Positions 1-9,293 of a stretch of 64,000 nucleotides of DNA are shown here, in pieces. The first letter of the stretch is position 1. Every line of letters begins with the position of its first letter. The DNA is from an uncultured Arenicella sp. (lineage in GTDB: Bacteria; Pseudomonadota; Gammaproteobacteria; Arenicellales; Arenicellaceae). The notes below the pieces were generated by a model. The model saw only the letters and a list, made by a program, of their open reading frames with translations. It was not told where the DNA came from and ran no database searches. The translations under genes and the position numbers were made by a program. The DNA lies in contig CANMNN010000015.1 of the NCBI GenBank assembly GCA_947499305.1, positions 33,802 through 97,801 of the forward strand, given 5' to 3'.

Positions 1-273
1 CGCTACAGTAGGTGCGCATTGCATTAATTTAGTGCCCACATTTGGATTACCAAATAGGACCAATTCTGTCGGCGCGAGCTCGAGACCAACGCCTTTGGCA
101 TTGGCGGTGTGATCAATGCGCGCGAACAAGGTTAGACCCTTGGCTTCAACTAGCTGGGCGAACTTATCCGCAGTGTCTTTAACCGAATGAGCACTGGCAA
201 CGATTGTAAGGTGATCGTGTGCGTAACTTGGCATAGTAAATAAAATAATTAGTAGAGAAATTATAGGTTTCAT
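1..273 (-). CDS. DUF302 family exported protein (3' end cut by window edge)
   Basis: Reading from an ATG at 273 leftwards, the frame stays open to base 1 (91 codons). It starts with a signal peptide (MKPIISLLIILFTMPSYA, then HDHL). The rest matches the DUF302 pattern: a Ser-His-Ser-Val/Thr helix start, KGLTLFARIDH, an Ala-Gly-Val segment, and a Pro-Thr-Glu-Leu ... FGNPNVGTKLM segment. DUF302 proteins are small alpha/beta proteins of unknown biochemical role. Some are periplasmic. The C-terminus lies outside the window. It is divergent from the hydrolase at 370 across a 96-bp gap. The family call is solid; the function is unknown. Confidence 0.8.
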   Translation of the reverse strand, partial: MKPIISLLIILFTMPSYAHDHLTIVASAHSVKDTADKFAQLVEAKGLTLFARIDHTANAKGVGLELAPTELVLFGNPNVGTKLMQCAPTVA

Positions 274-369
274 AAATGCAATGACCGCTACAGCGAGCTA
301 ATTCTTTCAGTAAGTCTAGCCGCTAGTTAGAAACTTGGTTAGTCTTACTAGAAAAGAACAACGGCAAAA

Positions 370-1209
370 ATGGTGGAAACAATCGTGCAGAAATACGCTG
401 AAAGTAATGGCTTAACTCTATGCTACGAAAGACTAGGCAATAATTCGGCCCCAGCCATATTGCTAATTGCAGGCCTCGGTGAGCAACTTGGCGAATGGCC
501 CACGGGCTTTTGCGAGTTATTGGCTGGTCAAGGGTTTCAGGTAATTCGCTACGATAATCGAGATATTGGCTTATCGACTAAAGTAGCTAGCCTTTATTCT
601 TTGGAGGACATGGCTGACGACGCTTGTGGATTGCTATCGAGCTTAGACATTGAAGCTGCGCATATCGTTGGCATGTCGATGGGCGGAATGATAGCGCAAA
701 TATTTTGTGCTAAGCACCCCACAAAAGCCTTAAGCTTGTGCAGCATTATGTCATCGAGTGGTGCCGAAGGTTTGCCAGGCCCCACCCCAGAAGTAGCGGA
801 GATGTTGACAAAAAAGACCGATGGCAGCGAGGCTGGGTTTATCGAAAACTGGGTTGAAAGCAAACGCCGAATCGATAGCCCCGCTTACCCCGCGGACGAT
901 CAAGAACTCTATCGAAGAGCTAAAGCGAATTGCCAACGCTCGTTTCACACGGCTGGTTATATGCGGCACCTTAACGCAATCAATTCCAATGGGAGTCGAG
1001 TAGATTTACTCAAGCGAATCACGTGCCCAACTTTAGTAATCCATGGCAACGATGATCGCTTGGTTCCTAAGGAGTGTGGCATTCATACAGCTGATACTAT
1101 TAACGGTGCACGCTTAGAGATTATTGAAGGCATGGGACACAACATTCCGATGCAACTCTACAAGCCACTTAGCGATTTGATTATGAGCCTTATCAGACAA
1201 AGCAATTAA
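370..1209 (+). CDS. alpha/beta hydrolase
   Basis: A 279-residue cytoplasmic alpha/beta-hydrolase of normal length. The nucleophile elbow is GMSMGG (Ser about residue 103). An Asp lies in the HGNDDRLVP segment, and the catalytic His is in GMGHNIP near the C-terminus, so the Ser-Asp-His triad is complete. The oxyanion region is LIAGLGEQLGEWP and the strand-4 motif is VIRYDNRDIGLS, typical of the 3-oxoadipate enol-lactonase/haloperoxidase-like group. The substrate cannot be read from sequence. It is convergent with the CAP-domain gene, with 2 bp between the stop codons. No signal peptide is seen. Confidence 0.85.
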   Translation: MVETIVQKYAESNGLTLCYERLGNNSAPAILLIAGLGEQLGEWPTGFCELLAGQGFQVIRYDNRDIGLSTKVASLYSLEDMADDACGLLSSLDIEAAHIVGMSMGGMIAQIFCAKHPTKALSLCSIMSSSGAEGLPGPTPEVAEMLTKKTDGSEAGFIENWVESKRRIDSPAYPADDQELYRRAKANCQRSFHTAGYMRHLNAINSNGSRVDLLKRITCPTLVIHGNDDRLVPKECGIHTADTINGARLEIIEGMGHNIPMQLYKPLSDLIMSLIRQSN

Positions 1210-1211
1210 AC

Positions 1212-1724
1212 CTACTGAGGTCTCGCAAACACAGCAACCCAATATGCTCCGGTCCGAGCGACACCTATCTCCTGATAATCAGCCTTAAGTAAATTCTTAC
1301 AGTGCTTCTTACTCGCAAGCCAATCTGCAAGTAAAATCGGAGCCGTAGGTTGGCCTTTTGCGATATTTTCTCCCACAGCTGACCAGGCATAGCCACTGGA
1401 GGTGACTCGATCCCCTAGCCTAGAATTGCCCTTACCCAGGTGACTCAGGCTTTCGATTTTTGCAAGTGTGTTCGCATGCCCTTCGGCCGACTGTTGCAAG
1501 CGACAATTTGGAGTCAGAGGTTCACTGGCCTTTAACTTTGCTGAGCCGCAGTAGTGCGTTTCACTGCGCGTCACATTTATCAATCTAATTAAATCGGCGG
1601 CTTGAGAAGAAAGTTCACAGTTTGAATCGCTTCGCAGGTCTCCTTCGCTCGCAAGCGAATACGAGCCCGCGCTAAATAACATAAAGGAGAATAAAACTGT
1701 TTTAACGAGAGACTGAGGACGCAT
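1212..1724 (-). CDS. CAP (SCP/PR-1-like) domain secreted protein
   Basis: A 170-residue protein with an N-terminal signal peptide (hydrophobic LVKTVLFSFMLFSAGSYSLAS). A single CAP fold follows: N-terminal helix LIRLINVTRSETHYCGS, HANTLAKIESLSHLG, the SAVGENIAKGQ segment and the terminal strand YWVAVFARPQ. CAP proteins are extracytoplasmic and their bacterial roles are mostly unknown. Four Cys residues (two near the N-terminus, others at NCRLQQ and KKHCKN) could form disulfides, as expected for an exported protein. Its stop codon sits 2 bp from that of the convergent hydrolase gene. Confidence 0.85.
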   Translation of the reverse strand: MRPQSLVKTVLFSFMLFSAGSYSLASEGDLRSDSNCELSSQAADLIRLINVTRSETHYCGSAKLKASEPLTPNCRLQQSAEGHANTLAKIESLSHLGKGNSRLGDRVTSSGYAWSAVGENIAKGQPTAPILLADWLASKKHCKNLLKADYQEIGVARTGAYWVAVFARPQ

Positions 1725-1834
1725 TTGGCTACCGAGCGAATTAAATAAGTAAGAGTGTTTTATTTGATGTTCAGCTTAAATTAAGCTTTGAGTGCTTATC
1801 ATGACAACAATTAGACCAATGATATACTTAAAAA

Positions 1835-2584
1835 ATGGAACGAGTTAAAACTTTAGCGTTAGTTGCAATGCTCAGCCAATTAAGCGCTTGTGCGGTGATG
1901 AGCAAACAACAATGCATGGACGCAAACTGGCGTGAAGTCGGCTATAAAGTTGCTTATAGTGGCGCCGTAAGCCAAGTCGAGACTTTTGAAAAGCGAGAAA
2001 AAGCGTGCGCAAAACACGGTGAGGTTGCGAACTACCAACAGTTTCTACAAGGCTTTGCCGATGGGCGTGTTTACCATTGCCAACTCAACAATGCAGTGGA
2101 ACTCGGCGTTAAGGGTCGGCTAAGGACGTTAGAAAATAACCTTTGCCCGGAGAGAGACTACCCCGGTTTTAGCGAGGCCTTTGAAGTTGGCTTTAAACTA
2201 AATAGACTGCGTGGTATTGCTAGCCGCAGCAGTCAATCAATATCCAGTCTCAACAGTACGATTTACAGCAACCGTAAGCGGATCGACCGAATTAACAATA
2301 AGATAAATTCTGGCGACTTAGACCAAGATGATCGAAAACGGCTCCGCCATGAACGACGCAGACTGCGTGACGATATCTTATACGCGAAGCGAGAAGTTAG
2401 CCATCTAGAGCGAATCTACTATGACGATCTCGCCGAAGCGAGGAGCTACCAAGACTATGTTTATAACGACTACGTTTATTCTTTAGATGACCGACATATC
2501 GATCCTAGAGTAAGACGCAAGTACGAGCGCCCTGAAAACCAAAGCGAGTTTGAAGACCGTATAGACGATATTTTAAAACGCTAG
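1835..2584 (+). CDS. DUF2799 family lipoprotein
   Basis: A 249-residue protein. Its N-terminus is a lipoprotein signal (LALVAMLSQLSAC, lipobox Cys at residue 19). DUF2799 hallmarks follow: QCMDANWREVGYKVA, a helix with KREKACAKHG, YQQFLQGFADGRVYHCQ and YPGFSEAFEVGFKLNR. The C-terminal 100 residues form a strongly charged Arg/Asp/Glu-rich coiled coil. Probably anchored in an envelope membrane, role unknown. It stands alone: divergent from the CAP gene and convergent with the phosphatase. Confidence 0.75.
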   Translation: MERVKTLALVAMLSQLSACAVMSKQQCMDANWREVGYKVAYSGAVSQVETFEKREKACAKHGEVANYQQFLQGFADGRVYHCQLNNAVELGVKGRLRTLENNLCPERDYPGFSEAFEVGFKLNRLRGIASRSSQSISSLNSTIYSNRKRIDRINNKINSGDLDQDDRKRLRHERRRLRDDILYAKREVSHLERIYYDDLAEARSYQDYVYNDYVYSLDDRHIDPRVRRKYERPENQSEFEDRIDDILKR

Positions 2585-2655
2585 CCCGTTTAATCACGCA
2601 ATATTCAAGCTCAGAGTTACCGAGAAATCCGTTTCTGAGTATCGTCAATATTCGA

Positions 2656-3777
2656 TTATTTCCCCATCGCGCGTAAAATTTTATGATAAATGGCCGTGTT
2701 TTCATACACGCCCTTAAAGCGTTCAGCGCCGTTCCCATATGCGTAAACTGGTACCATTGCTGAGGTATGCCCCATAGTAGAATAAGCATGTCCGGGCACT
2801 GCGTAAGGTACGGTGGCGTCCATATCTCCGGTAGGCAAGGTCAATCCTCCGGTTTCATGGTCGGCCGTAATCAACACCAAGGTGTCAGGATTTTTATCAG
2901 CAAATTTCATCGCCTCACCTATCGCTTTATCAAAGTCATAAAGCTCGCTCATCGTATACTCAAGATCGTTCGCATGACCACCCCAATCTATTTGAGAACC
3001 CTCGGCCATAAGAAAGAACCCAGCTTTACCTTCTTTGCTAAGGAAGTCGATGCTTGGCTGAATTGACCTAGAAAGGTAATCGCTTCGACCTTTTGCAACC
3101 GGATCAGGATGCGCCCCAGCGGTAAAGTAGCCAACTCGACCTGTTACGCCCTTAATTGCGCCAAGATTGTTGACCATAGTCACACCCTTCGCCTGCATTT
3201 CTTTGATCAAATTACGTTCATCTGGCTCACCACGTTTTTGATTAGAACGTTTATCAAAATGATCTTCACCACCACCAATAAATAAATTTACAGGAGCATC
3301 GACCAAACCTTCTGCGATCTCATAGTAATTTTCACGGCTCTCTACGTGGGCGTAAAAGCTTGCCGGAGTAGCGTGCGTAATGCTCGAGGTAGCAATCAAA
3401 CCAGTGGAATAACCTTCTTTCGATAAGAGCTCAATAATGGTCTTCTTTGAACGACCATTTGCATCTAGTCCAATAGAACCATTACTGGTTTTAACACCAA
3501 TCGAAAATGCCGTGGCACTTGCTGCCGAATCCGTTATAACCTCGGTAGCGCTGCTGGTTTTACTCAAACCAATATAGTGAGCCTTCTCGAGGTTCAAAGG
3601 CTGATCACTTTGTTGAATCGCTTTCGAAACTTGAGCAAGCCCCATGCCGTCACCGATTAGAAAAATGACATTCTTAACCGGCGAATTAGATTTCGCCTCA
3701 AGTTTTGATTCATTAGGGCCAGAGCAGGCTGCGAGGCAAATGATAGAGGCGGAAATTACTAGTGCTAACTTCTTCAT
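2656..3777 (-). CDS. alkaline phosphatase, lipoprotein form
   Basis: A 373-residue member of the PhoA-type alkaline phosphatase family, which hydrolyses phosphomonoesters outside the cytoplasm. It has the metal/nucleophile motifs: IGDGMGLAQV (first Asp), VITDSAASATAFSIG (nucleophilic Ser in DSA), THATPASFYAHV, DWGGHAND and TADHETGGL, and a final His in MGHTSAMVP. The N-terminus MKKLALVISASIICLAAC is a lipoprotein signal with Cys at residue 18, so the enzyme is probably membrane-anchored. Compared with E. coli PhoA (about 470 residues) it is short, like many marine enzymes. A palindrome with PhoB-like half-sites lies upstream. The physiological substrate is inferred only. Confidence 0.9.
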   Translation of the reverse strand: MKKLALVISASIICLAACSGPNESKLEAKSNSPVKNVIFLIGDGMGLAQVSKAIQQSDQPLNLEKAHYIGLSKTSSATEVITDSAASATAFSIGVKTSNGSIGLDANGRSKKTIIELLSKEGYSTGLIATSSITHATPASFYAHVESRENYYEIAEGLVDAPVNLFIGGGEDHFDKRSNQKRGEPDERNLIKEMQAKGVTMVNNLGAIKGVTGRVGYFTAGAHPDPVAKGRSDYLSRSIQPSIDFLSKEGKAGFFLMAEGSQIDWGGHANDLEYTMSELYDFDKAIGEAMKFADKNPDTLVLITADHETGGLTLPTGDMDATVPYAVPGHAYSTMGHTSAMVPVYAYGNGAERFKGVYENTAIYHKILRAMGK

Positions 3778-3811
3778 TGTTTATATCGTATCGTGGAATG
3801 GAAACTATTTA

Positions 3812-3840
3812 ATGAGAGTGTACATCATAATTATGACAAG
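3812..3840 (-). promoter_or_regulatory. palindrome with PhoB-like half-sites upstream of the phosphatase
   Basis: A perfect 12-bp palindrome TCATAATTATGA lies at 3825-3836. Read on the minus strand, the region has CTTGTCAT at 3833-3840 and CTCTCAT at 3812-3818. Both resemble the CTGTCAT PhoB half-site, and their starts are 21 bp apart (one PHO box period is 22). It sits 35-63 bp upstream of the phosphatase start. The middle half-site matches poorly, so another dimeric regulator is equally possible. Confidence 0.3.
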
Positions 3841-3977
3841 CCAAGTTAGTTGAGCTTTGGCGCGATGATTACGGGGCCACGATCACTTGAGCAACCGTTA
3901 TTGAGCTCTCAAATACAGCTTCATCATTTTAAATTAGTGCCTGATTTCGAAGCTTCGCTTGCCGCTACTATCAGACT

Positions 3978-4730
3978 TTATTCATTTTTTGGAGCCTGGT
4001 TAATAGTCCAATCATAATCAATAAAGTCAACTTGATAATCACTCGGGATTTGATCATTACGAAACTGATTCACATAGGCAATAAGATCTTGCTTGTTCCC
4101 AGAACCAACATAATCCTTAGTGTAAAACTTCATAATTCCCGATAGCCTAATCACCTTCCTATAATTGTCTACCTCAATGTGCTTAGGCTTATTAAAAAAC
4201 TCCACCGATGCTGCTTTCAAATCTAGCTCTAAGCACTCAGGGGTAAATACAGAAGTCGGTAATCGAGGACAATCAATCACCATACAATTTAAAACAAAGT
4301 GCACCCGCGCCTCACCAATAGATCGAATAACTTTGTTCTCGTAATCATAAAGATTTGTTTTTTTGCCGCCGATGGCAACACTCCTAAATTTAAAAAACCA
4401 AGCGCGCCTCCACAATGAGTTTAAATGCTCTGGGATTCCTCGTTCAATAATGCCCTTCATCGCTAACGCATTATAAGTATTGATGTGATACGCAATTATA
4501 TGCGCCTCGCTTGGGAAAAATTCAGGGTGAGTTTCCGGGCTTACTTGTCCGACAGCATCGATAAACTTCTGCAAGCATAAGACATCTTTTTCCAGCGCAA
4601 CAAAGTCAGTTCGACCCTGATCATCAACGAAGCGTTCGAGTGTTTCCTCCCAATCACTTAAGTGTTTTTGATAGAGGTCCTCAGTTTCAGCATTAGCAAT
4701 ATTCATAAAGATGATGAAAAGATAGGGCAC
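3978..4730 (-). CDS. DUF547 family exported protein, possible frameshift in signal peptide
   Basis: A 250-residue DUF547 protein. It shows the family motifs IAYHINTYNALAMKGIIERG and VHFVLNCMVIDCPRLP with Cys/His residues, and ends with KFYTKDYVG. DUF547 proteins are papain/transglutaminase-related folds of unknown role. The only canonical in-frame start is GTG at 4730, which leaves a very short leader ending in ANA-ET. The same frame continues upstream as LLKIFTRFR, the basic part expected of a signal peptide. An ATG at 4762 with CGGG upstream is exactly one base out of frame. This suggests a 1-bp deletion or a sequencing error near 4757-4762. Confidence 0.75.
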   Translation of the reverse strand: MPYLFIIFMNIANAETEDLYQKHLSDWEETLERFVDDQGRTDFVALEKDVLCLQKFIDAVGQVSPETHPEFFPSEAHIIAYHINTYNALAMKGIIERGIPEHLNSLWRRAWFFKFRSVAIGGKKTNLYDYENKVIRSIGEARVHFVLNCMVIDCPRLPTSVFTPECLELDLKAASVEFFNKPKHIEVDNYRKVIRLSGIMKFYTKDYVGSGNKQDLIAYVNQFRNDQIPSDYQVDFIDYDWTINQAPKNE

Positions 4731-5060
4731 GCGAAAGCGAGTGAAGATTTTAAGCAGTTCATTTTTACCCGAATAGGATCACGCTCAAATTTTGATAGAA
4801 ACTTTTGCCTCCAGCGATTTATGGCTTAGCGTGCCGTAATAGCCGCGTGTGGCATCCCAACGCCGTAAACTAATTTATATATATGCTGTAAATTGTGTTG
4901 GGACATACCAATGCTACGTAGTGTCAAAACCCACACCAAGTCAATGCATCAATAACCTCTGAAGCTTGCGATACTCGCTTGCATTTGTACACCCCGATAA
5001 CTGATGAGTCGAGGCTCAGGCTGAATTTAATTGCTTGGGTATCCAGTTTTCGCTTTATCA
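4731..5060. other. non-coding region between DUF547 and the liu promoter
   Basis: About 330 bp separate the divergent DUF547 and liuR genes. Apart from the out-of-frame DUF547 leader at 4731-4762, I see no ORF with a plausible start and no hairpin with a T-tract. It presumably holds the DUF547 promoter and upstream leader sequence. Confidence 0.5.
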
Positions 5061-5064
5061 CACG

Positions 5065-5093
5065 TTGACGTTAACGTTAACGTAATTTACAGT
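5065..5093 (+). promoter_or_regulatory. LiuR operator overlapping the liu operon promoter
   Basis: TTGACG at 5065-5070 is a good -35 and TACAGT at 5088-5093 a fair -10, 17 bp apart. The spacer is a run of ACGTTA units (GACGTTAACGTTAACGTAA, 5067-5085), which forms overlapping palindromes centred on GTTAAC. MerR-family regulators bind such palindromes between -35 and -10. Sites containing ACGTTAACGTAA-like cores are known for LiuR in gammaproteobacteria. The three-unit arrangement would allow two registers of binding. It lies 30 bp upstream of liuR, so autoregulation and operon control from one site are expected. Confidence 0.7.
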
Positions 5094-5123
5094 AACCCTG
5101 TTTAAACCATCAGGGCATTGACC

Positions 5124-5525
5124 ATGGCCTCATCAAAACCAGAGCACGCTGAGAAAAGCTATTTAATTCGGGAACTAGCCGAAGAGTTTAATGTAACCAC
5201 TCGAACGCTGCGTTTTTACGAAGAAAAAGGCTTACTCAAGCCATCTCGTATAGGTGCCACTCGCGTTTATAGTGCGGCAGACCGCACGCGACTAAAGCTT
5301 ATTTTGCGTGGCAAACGACTCGGGCTAAGCCTAGATGAAAGCGCCGAAATAATATTGATGTACGACCCAGTTGGAACAAACAGCAAACAAATTTTAACGC
5401 TGATCGATGCGATTCAAGACAAGCGCTTACATCTTGAAAAACAAAAGCAAGATCTCGAACAAACGCTGGAAGATCTCGAACTGGCCGAAGCAAAATGCGT
5501 TGAATCACTCAAACACATTCATTAG
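5124..5525 (+). CDS. liuR: MerR-family regulator of leucine/isovalerate catabolism
   Basis: A 133-residue MerR-type transcription factor. It has an N-terminal winged HTH (YLIRELAEEFNVTTRTLRFYEEKGLL with the wing region RVYSAADRTRLKLILRGKRLG) and a C-terminal coiled coil for dimerisation (LIDAIQDKRLHLEKQKQDLEQTLEDLELAE). It is the first gene of the liu operon, which identifies it as LiuR by context. An upstream TTG at 5118 is in frame, but AGGG at 5112-5115 is correctly spaced (8 nt) only for the ATG at 5124. It probably senses a branched-chain acyl-CoA intermediate, as inferred from the family. Confidence 0.88.
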   Translation: MASSKPEHAEKSYLIRELAEEFNVTTRTLRFYEEKGLLKPSRIGATRVYSAADRTRLKLILRGKRLGLSLDESAEIILMYDPVGTNSKQILTLIDAIQDKRLHLEKQKQDLEQTLEDLELAEAKCVESLKHIH

Positions 5526-5589
5526 TTAACGCGTCTTATGACGCACAGCCAAGACACGTTGGCACTCTCAACCTTAAAGAGAAAGATAA

Positions 5590-6759
5590 ATGACTACTGC
5601 CTACCCTACTCTGCAACACAATCTCGGTGAAGAAATTGATATGTTGCGCGATATGACACACCAATTTGCTCAAGCTGAAATCGCCCCGCGCGCAGCTCAG
5701 ATCGATAGCGACAACGAGTTCCCTAAGGACTTATGGCGCAAATTTGGCGACCTCGGGCTGCTTGGCATTACCGTTGATGAAGCCTATGGCGGTAGCAACA
5801 TGGGCTATCTGGCACATTGTGTCGCGATGGAAGAAATCAGCCGCGCATCAGCATCGGTGGGCTTATCTTATGGCGCTCATTCGAACCTGTGTGTGAACCA
5901 AATTTCGAAGAATGGCAGCGAAGCTCAAAAGCAAAAATATTTGCCAAAGCTATGCTCAGGTGACCATGTCGGCGCGCTAGCCATGTCAGAGCCAAATGCC
6001 GGTTCTGATGTGGTAAGCATGAAGCTTAGAGCCGACAAGCACGGAGACCACTATGTGCTTAACGGCAACAAAATGTGGATCACTAATGGCCCCGATGCTG
6101 ACACTTACGTGGTCTATGCAAAAACTGATGTCAGCGGCGGTTCCAAAGGCATAACGGCGTTTATCATCGAACGTGGCTTTGCAGGTTTTAGCCAAGCACA
6201 AAAGCTTGATAAGTTAGGCATGCGTGGCTCAAATACCTGCGAGTTAGTGTTCGAAGATTGCCATGTTCCAGAAGAAAACATACTAGGCTTTGAAGGCGGC
6301 GGCGTACGCGTTTTGATGTCTGGTTTAGATTACGAACGTACTGTGCTTTCAGGTGGCCCTGTCGGCATCATGCAAGCATGCTTGGACATTGTTGTACCGT
6401 ATATTCACGAGCGCAAACAATTCAACAAAAGTATTGGCGAGTTCCAATTAATGCAGGGGAAAATTGCCGATATGTATACCTCTCTAAGTGCCAGTCGAGC
6501 CTATTTATACGCCGTCGCAAGGGCTTGTGATCAGGGCTTAGAAAGCCGTAAAGACGCCGCCGCAGTAATACTCTATACAGCAGAACAAGCAACCCAAATG
6601 GCATTGCAAGCAATTCAAACCTTAGGCGGTAATGGCTATATCAATGAATACGCAACAGGCCGACTCTTACGCGACGCTAAGTTATACGAGATTGGTGCCG
6701 GCACATCTGAGGTACGACGAATGTTAATCGGTCGCGAGCTCTTTGCCGAAACTAAATAG
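5590..6759 (+). CDS. liuA: isovaleryl-CoA dehydrogenase
   Basis: A 389-residue FAD acyl-CoA dehydrogenase that oxidises isovaleryl-CoA to 3-methylcrotonyl-CoA. ACAD signatures are present: [17 protein letters not shown] and a C-terminal [19 protein letters not shown]. Isovaleryl-CoA dehydrogenases carry the catalytic Glu on an internal helix, and here [13 protein letters not shown] places it at E249. The C-terminal position that holds Glu in other ACADs is Gly (EIGAGTSE). This separates LiuA from short-chain or fatty acyl-CoA dehydrogenases. Second gene of the liu operon, 64 bp after liuR and 32 bp before liuB. Electrons are expected to pass to ETF. Confidence 0.95.
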   Translation: MTTAYPTLQHNLGEEIDMLRDMTHQFAQAEIAPRAAQIDSDNEFPKDLWRKFGDLGLLGITVDEAYGGSNMGYLAHCVAMEEISRASASVGLSYGAHSNLCVNQISKNGSEAQKQKYLPKLCSGDHVGALAMSEPNAGSDVVSMKLRADKHGDHYVLNGNKMWITNGPDADTYVVYAKTDVSGGSKGITAFIIERGFAGFSQAQKLDKLGMRGSNTCELVFEDCHVPEENILGFEGGGVRVLMSGLDYERTVLSGGPVGIMQACLDIVVPYIHERKQFNKSIGEFQLMQGKIADMYTSLSASRAYLYAVARACDQGLESRKDAAAVILYTAEQATQMALQAIQTLGGNGYINEYATGRLLRDAKLYEIGAGTSEVRRMLIGRELFAETK

Positions 6760-6791
6760 CCAACGTTAATTAGCTCAACTGAGAAACAGAT

Positions 6792-8402
6792 ATGGCTCAA
6801 ATCAAAACTAAAATTAATACTCGCTCTCAGAGCTTTGTAGATAATAGCGAACATATGCAAGCTAGCGTCGACGACCTTTACAAGCTTGTTGAAACAATTA
6901 AGTTAGGTGGTGGCAAAGCTAGGCAAGAGAGACATGAGTTACGAGGTAAGTTGCTCGCTCGTGATCGTATTGATGCTCTCATTGATGACGGCACTGCGTT
7001 TCTAGAAATCTCACAATTAGCCGCCCATGATGTTTATCCCAACGAGAACGTTGCCTGCGCAGGCGTGGTCGCAGGTATCGGCATTGTTGAAGGTCAGGAG
7101 TGCATGATCGTGGCAAATGACGCCACGGTTAAAGGCGGTAGCTATTACCCTTTAACGGTTAAGAAACACCTTCGCGCGCAGACCATTGCCGAACAAAACC
7201 ATCTCCCCTGTATTTACTTGGTCGACTCCGGAGGCGCTAACTTACCACGCCAAGACGAGGTATTTCCTGATCGCGAACATTTTGGTCGAATCTTTTTTAA
7301 CCAAGCCAATATGTCCGCCCAGAACATTCCTCAAATAGCGGTGGTGATGGGATCCTGTACCGCAGGTGGAGCCTACGTCCCAGCTATGGCCGACGAGTCA
7401 ATTATTGTACGTAATCAAGCGACTATATTTTTAGCTGGCCCGCCTTTGGTCAAAGCCGCAACTGGAGAAATTGTCACCGCTGAAGAGCTCGGTGGTGCCG
7501 ATGTGCACTGCAGAGAGTCTGGTGTATCAGACCACTATGCCGAGAACGATCATCATGCATTGCAACTAGCACGACAATCCGTAGCTCGGCTCAACCGAAT
7601 TAAGCCTAAACAACTCGATATTAAAAATAGTGTTGAACCACTCTACGACAGCCGCGAACTCTACGGCATTATTCCCGAAGACATGCGGCAACCCTTTGAT
7701 GTTCGCGAGGTCATTGCGAGGGTTGTTGATGGCTCAGAGTTCGATGAATTTAAAGCGCTATTTGGCACAACACTGGTTTGTGGCTTTGCTCGCATCATGG
7801 GCTTCCCGGTAGGAATTGTTGCCAACAACGGCATACTGTTTAGCGAGGCCGCGCAAAAGGGCGCGCACTTTATCGAGCTTTGCGCACAACGAAAAATACC
7901 CCTGGTATTCCTGCAAAACATCACCGGTTTTATGGTTGGCAAGCAATATGAGGCCGGTGGCATTGCCAAGCATGGAGCAAAAATGGTGACCGCAGTTGCG
8001 TGCGCCAAGGTTCCTAAATTCACCGTACTGATTGGCAATTCTTACGGTGCCGGAAACTACGGCATGTGCGGACGAGCCTATGACCCTAATTTTCTTTTTA
8101 TGTGGCCAAACGCTCGCATCTCGGTGATGGGCGGCGAGCAAGCGGCTGGTGTTTTATCACAAGTTAAACGTGCGCAAAAAGACAAGGCCGGAGAAACCTG
8201 GAGCGAGCAGCAAGAAGCTGATTTTAAACAACCAATCATCGATGAATACGACGCCCAGGCACATGCCTACTATGCTTCGGCAAGACTGTGGGACGACGGA
8301 GTGATCGACCCGGCAGATACCAGACAGGTATTAGGCATGGCCATCTCAGCGTCACTAAACAAAGAAATAGAAGAAACGCGCTACGGCGTGTTCAGGATGT
8401 AG
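6792..8402 (+). CDS. liuB: methylcrotonyl-CoA carboxylase, carboxyltransferase (beta) subunit
   Basis: A 536-residue carboxyltransferase that moves CO2 from biotin on LiuD to 3-methylcrotonyl-CoA. Its two crotonase-like halves are visible: an N-terminal half with [24 protein letters not shown] and [13 protein letters not shown], and a C-terminal half with [19 protein letters not shown] and [18 protein letters not shown]. These are characteristic of MCC-beta rather than propionyl-CoA carboxylase. It lies between liuA and liuC, and its stop is 2 bp before the liuC GTG. Length is normal. Confidence 0.95.
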   Translation: MAQIKTKINTRSQSFVDNSEHMQASVDDLYKLVETIKLGGGKARQERHELRGKLLARDRIDALIDDGTAFLEISQLAAHDVYPNENVACAGVVAGIGIVEGQECMIVANDATVKGGSYYPLTVKKHLRAQTIAEQNHLPCIYLVDSGGANLPRQDEVFPDREHFGRIFFNQANMSAQNIPQIAVVMGSCTAGGAYVPAMADESIIVRNQATIFLAGPPLVKAATGEIVTAEELGGADVHCRESGVSDHYAENDHHALQLARQSVARLNRIKPKQLDIKNSVEPLYDSRELYGIIPEDMRQPFDVREVIARVVDGSEFDEFKALFGTTLVCGFARIMGFPVGIVANNGILFSEAAQKGAHFIELCAQRKIPLVFLQNITGFMVGKQYEAGGIAKHGAKMVTAVACAKVPKFTVLIGNSYGAGNYGMCGRAYDPNFLFMWPNARISVMGGEQAAGVLSQVKRAQKDKAGETWSEQQEADFKQPIIDEYDAQAHAYYASARLWDDGVIDPADTRQVLGMAISASLNKEIEETRYGVFRM

Positions 8403-8404
8403 CC

Positions 8405-9283
8405 GTGAACGACAAAACAGCAATCGATGACAAAGTCGCCATTAGCGGCAACGAACTTACGAGACCGACAGTTTTACTCGAAATCGATCATCGCGGCGTC
8501 GCCACAGTCACACTTGATCGAGCAGAAAAACAAAACGCCTTTGATGACGTCATTATCAATGAACTGATTGATATCTTTAGTCAAGTCGAGCAAAACCCAG
8601 CAATTCGAGTGATGGTACTCGCCGCTAAGGGAAAGAACTTCTCGGCTGGGGGAGACCTAAATTGGATGAAGCGAATGATCACATTCTCTCACCAAGAAAA
8701 TCTCGACGATGCCAAACAACTTGCCCTGATGCTACAAAGACTCAACACCCTGTCAGTCCCCACTATCGCTCGAGTACAAGGTGCTGCTTATGGTGGTGCT
8801 GTTGGCTTAGTCAGCTGTTGTGATATGGCTGTAGCGAGCCGCTCGGCAAGTTTTTGTTTGAGTGAAGTCAAAGTCGGAATTGCTCCCGCGACTATCGCCC
8901 CGTATGTGATCGCCGCGATTGGTTCACGTGCAGCTCGCCGTTACTTCCTTAGCGCCGAGCGGTTCTCCGCAGAACGCGCGCACGACTTAGGCTTGGTATC
9001 AGAACTGAGCGAAGACAAAACCTCAGATAGCGCACTTAATCAAACGTTAGAAAGCCTCGTTTCAACCATTCTTAAGAATAGCCCCAACGCTCAAAAGGCG
9101 GCTAAAAAATTAGTTCGTGATACCGAATACAAAGCCATTGACGAACAATTAATGAACCACACTAGCGAAGTGATAGCGACTTTGCGTGCATCAGAAGAAG
9201 GTCAAGAAGGCTTGAGCGCATTCTTTGAAAAGCGCTCGCCAAATTGGATTGAAACCGATTCTGATCTTGAAGAGCCGAAATGA
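8405..9283 (+). CDS. liuC: methylglutaconyl-CoA hydratase
   Basis: A 292-residue enoyl-CoA hydratase/isomerase-family enzyme converting 3-methylglutaconyl-CoA to HMG-CoA. It contains the oxyanion-hole segments AKGKNFSAGGDLNWMKRM and VQGAAYGGAVGLVSCCDMAVAS, and a Glu in LSEVKVGIAPA. The frame is open upstream to 8288, inside liuB. GTG at 8405 is preferred because AGGA at 8394-8397 lies 7 nt before it and it follows the liuB stop by 2 bp, which points to translational coupling. Its stop at 9281-9283 overlaps the Shine-Dalgarno of liuD. Confidence 0.92.
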   Translation: MNDKTAIDDKVAISGNELTRPTVLLEIDHRGVATVTLDRAEKQNAFDDVIINELIDIFSQVEQNPAIRVMVLAAKGKNFSAGGDLNWMKRMITFSHQENLDDAKQLALMLQRLNTLSVPTIARVQGAAYGGAVGLVSCCDMAVASRSASFCLSEVKVGIAPATIAPYVIAAIGSRAARRYFLSAERFSAERAHDLGLVSELSEDKTSDSALNQTLESLVSTILKNSPNAQKAAKKLVRDTEYKAIDEQLMNHTSEVIATLRASEEGQEGLSAFFEKRSPNWIETDSDLEEPK

Positions 9284-9293
9284 GGGCAAAGAT

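Noticed and set aside
7661..8141. Overlapping minus-strand frames of about 125 residues inside liuB
   Set aside because: Antisense to strongly conserved carboxyltransferase motifs; no start signals or recognisable domains.
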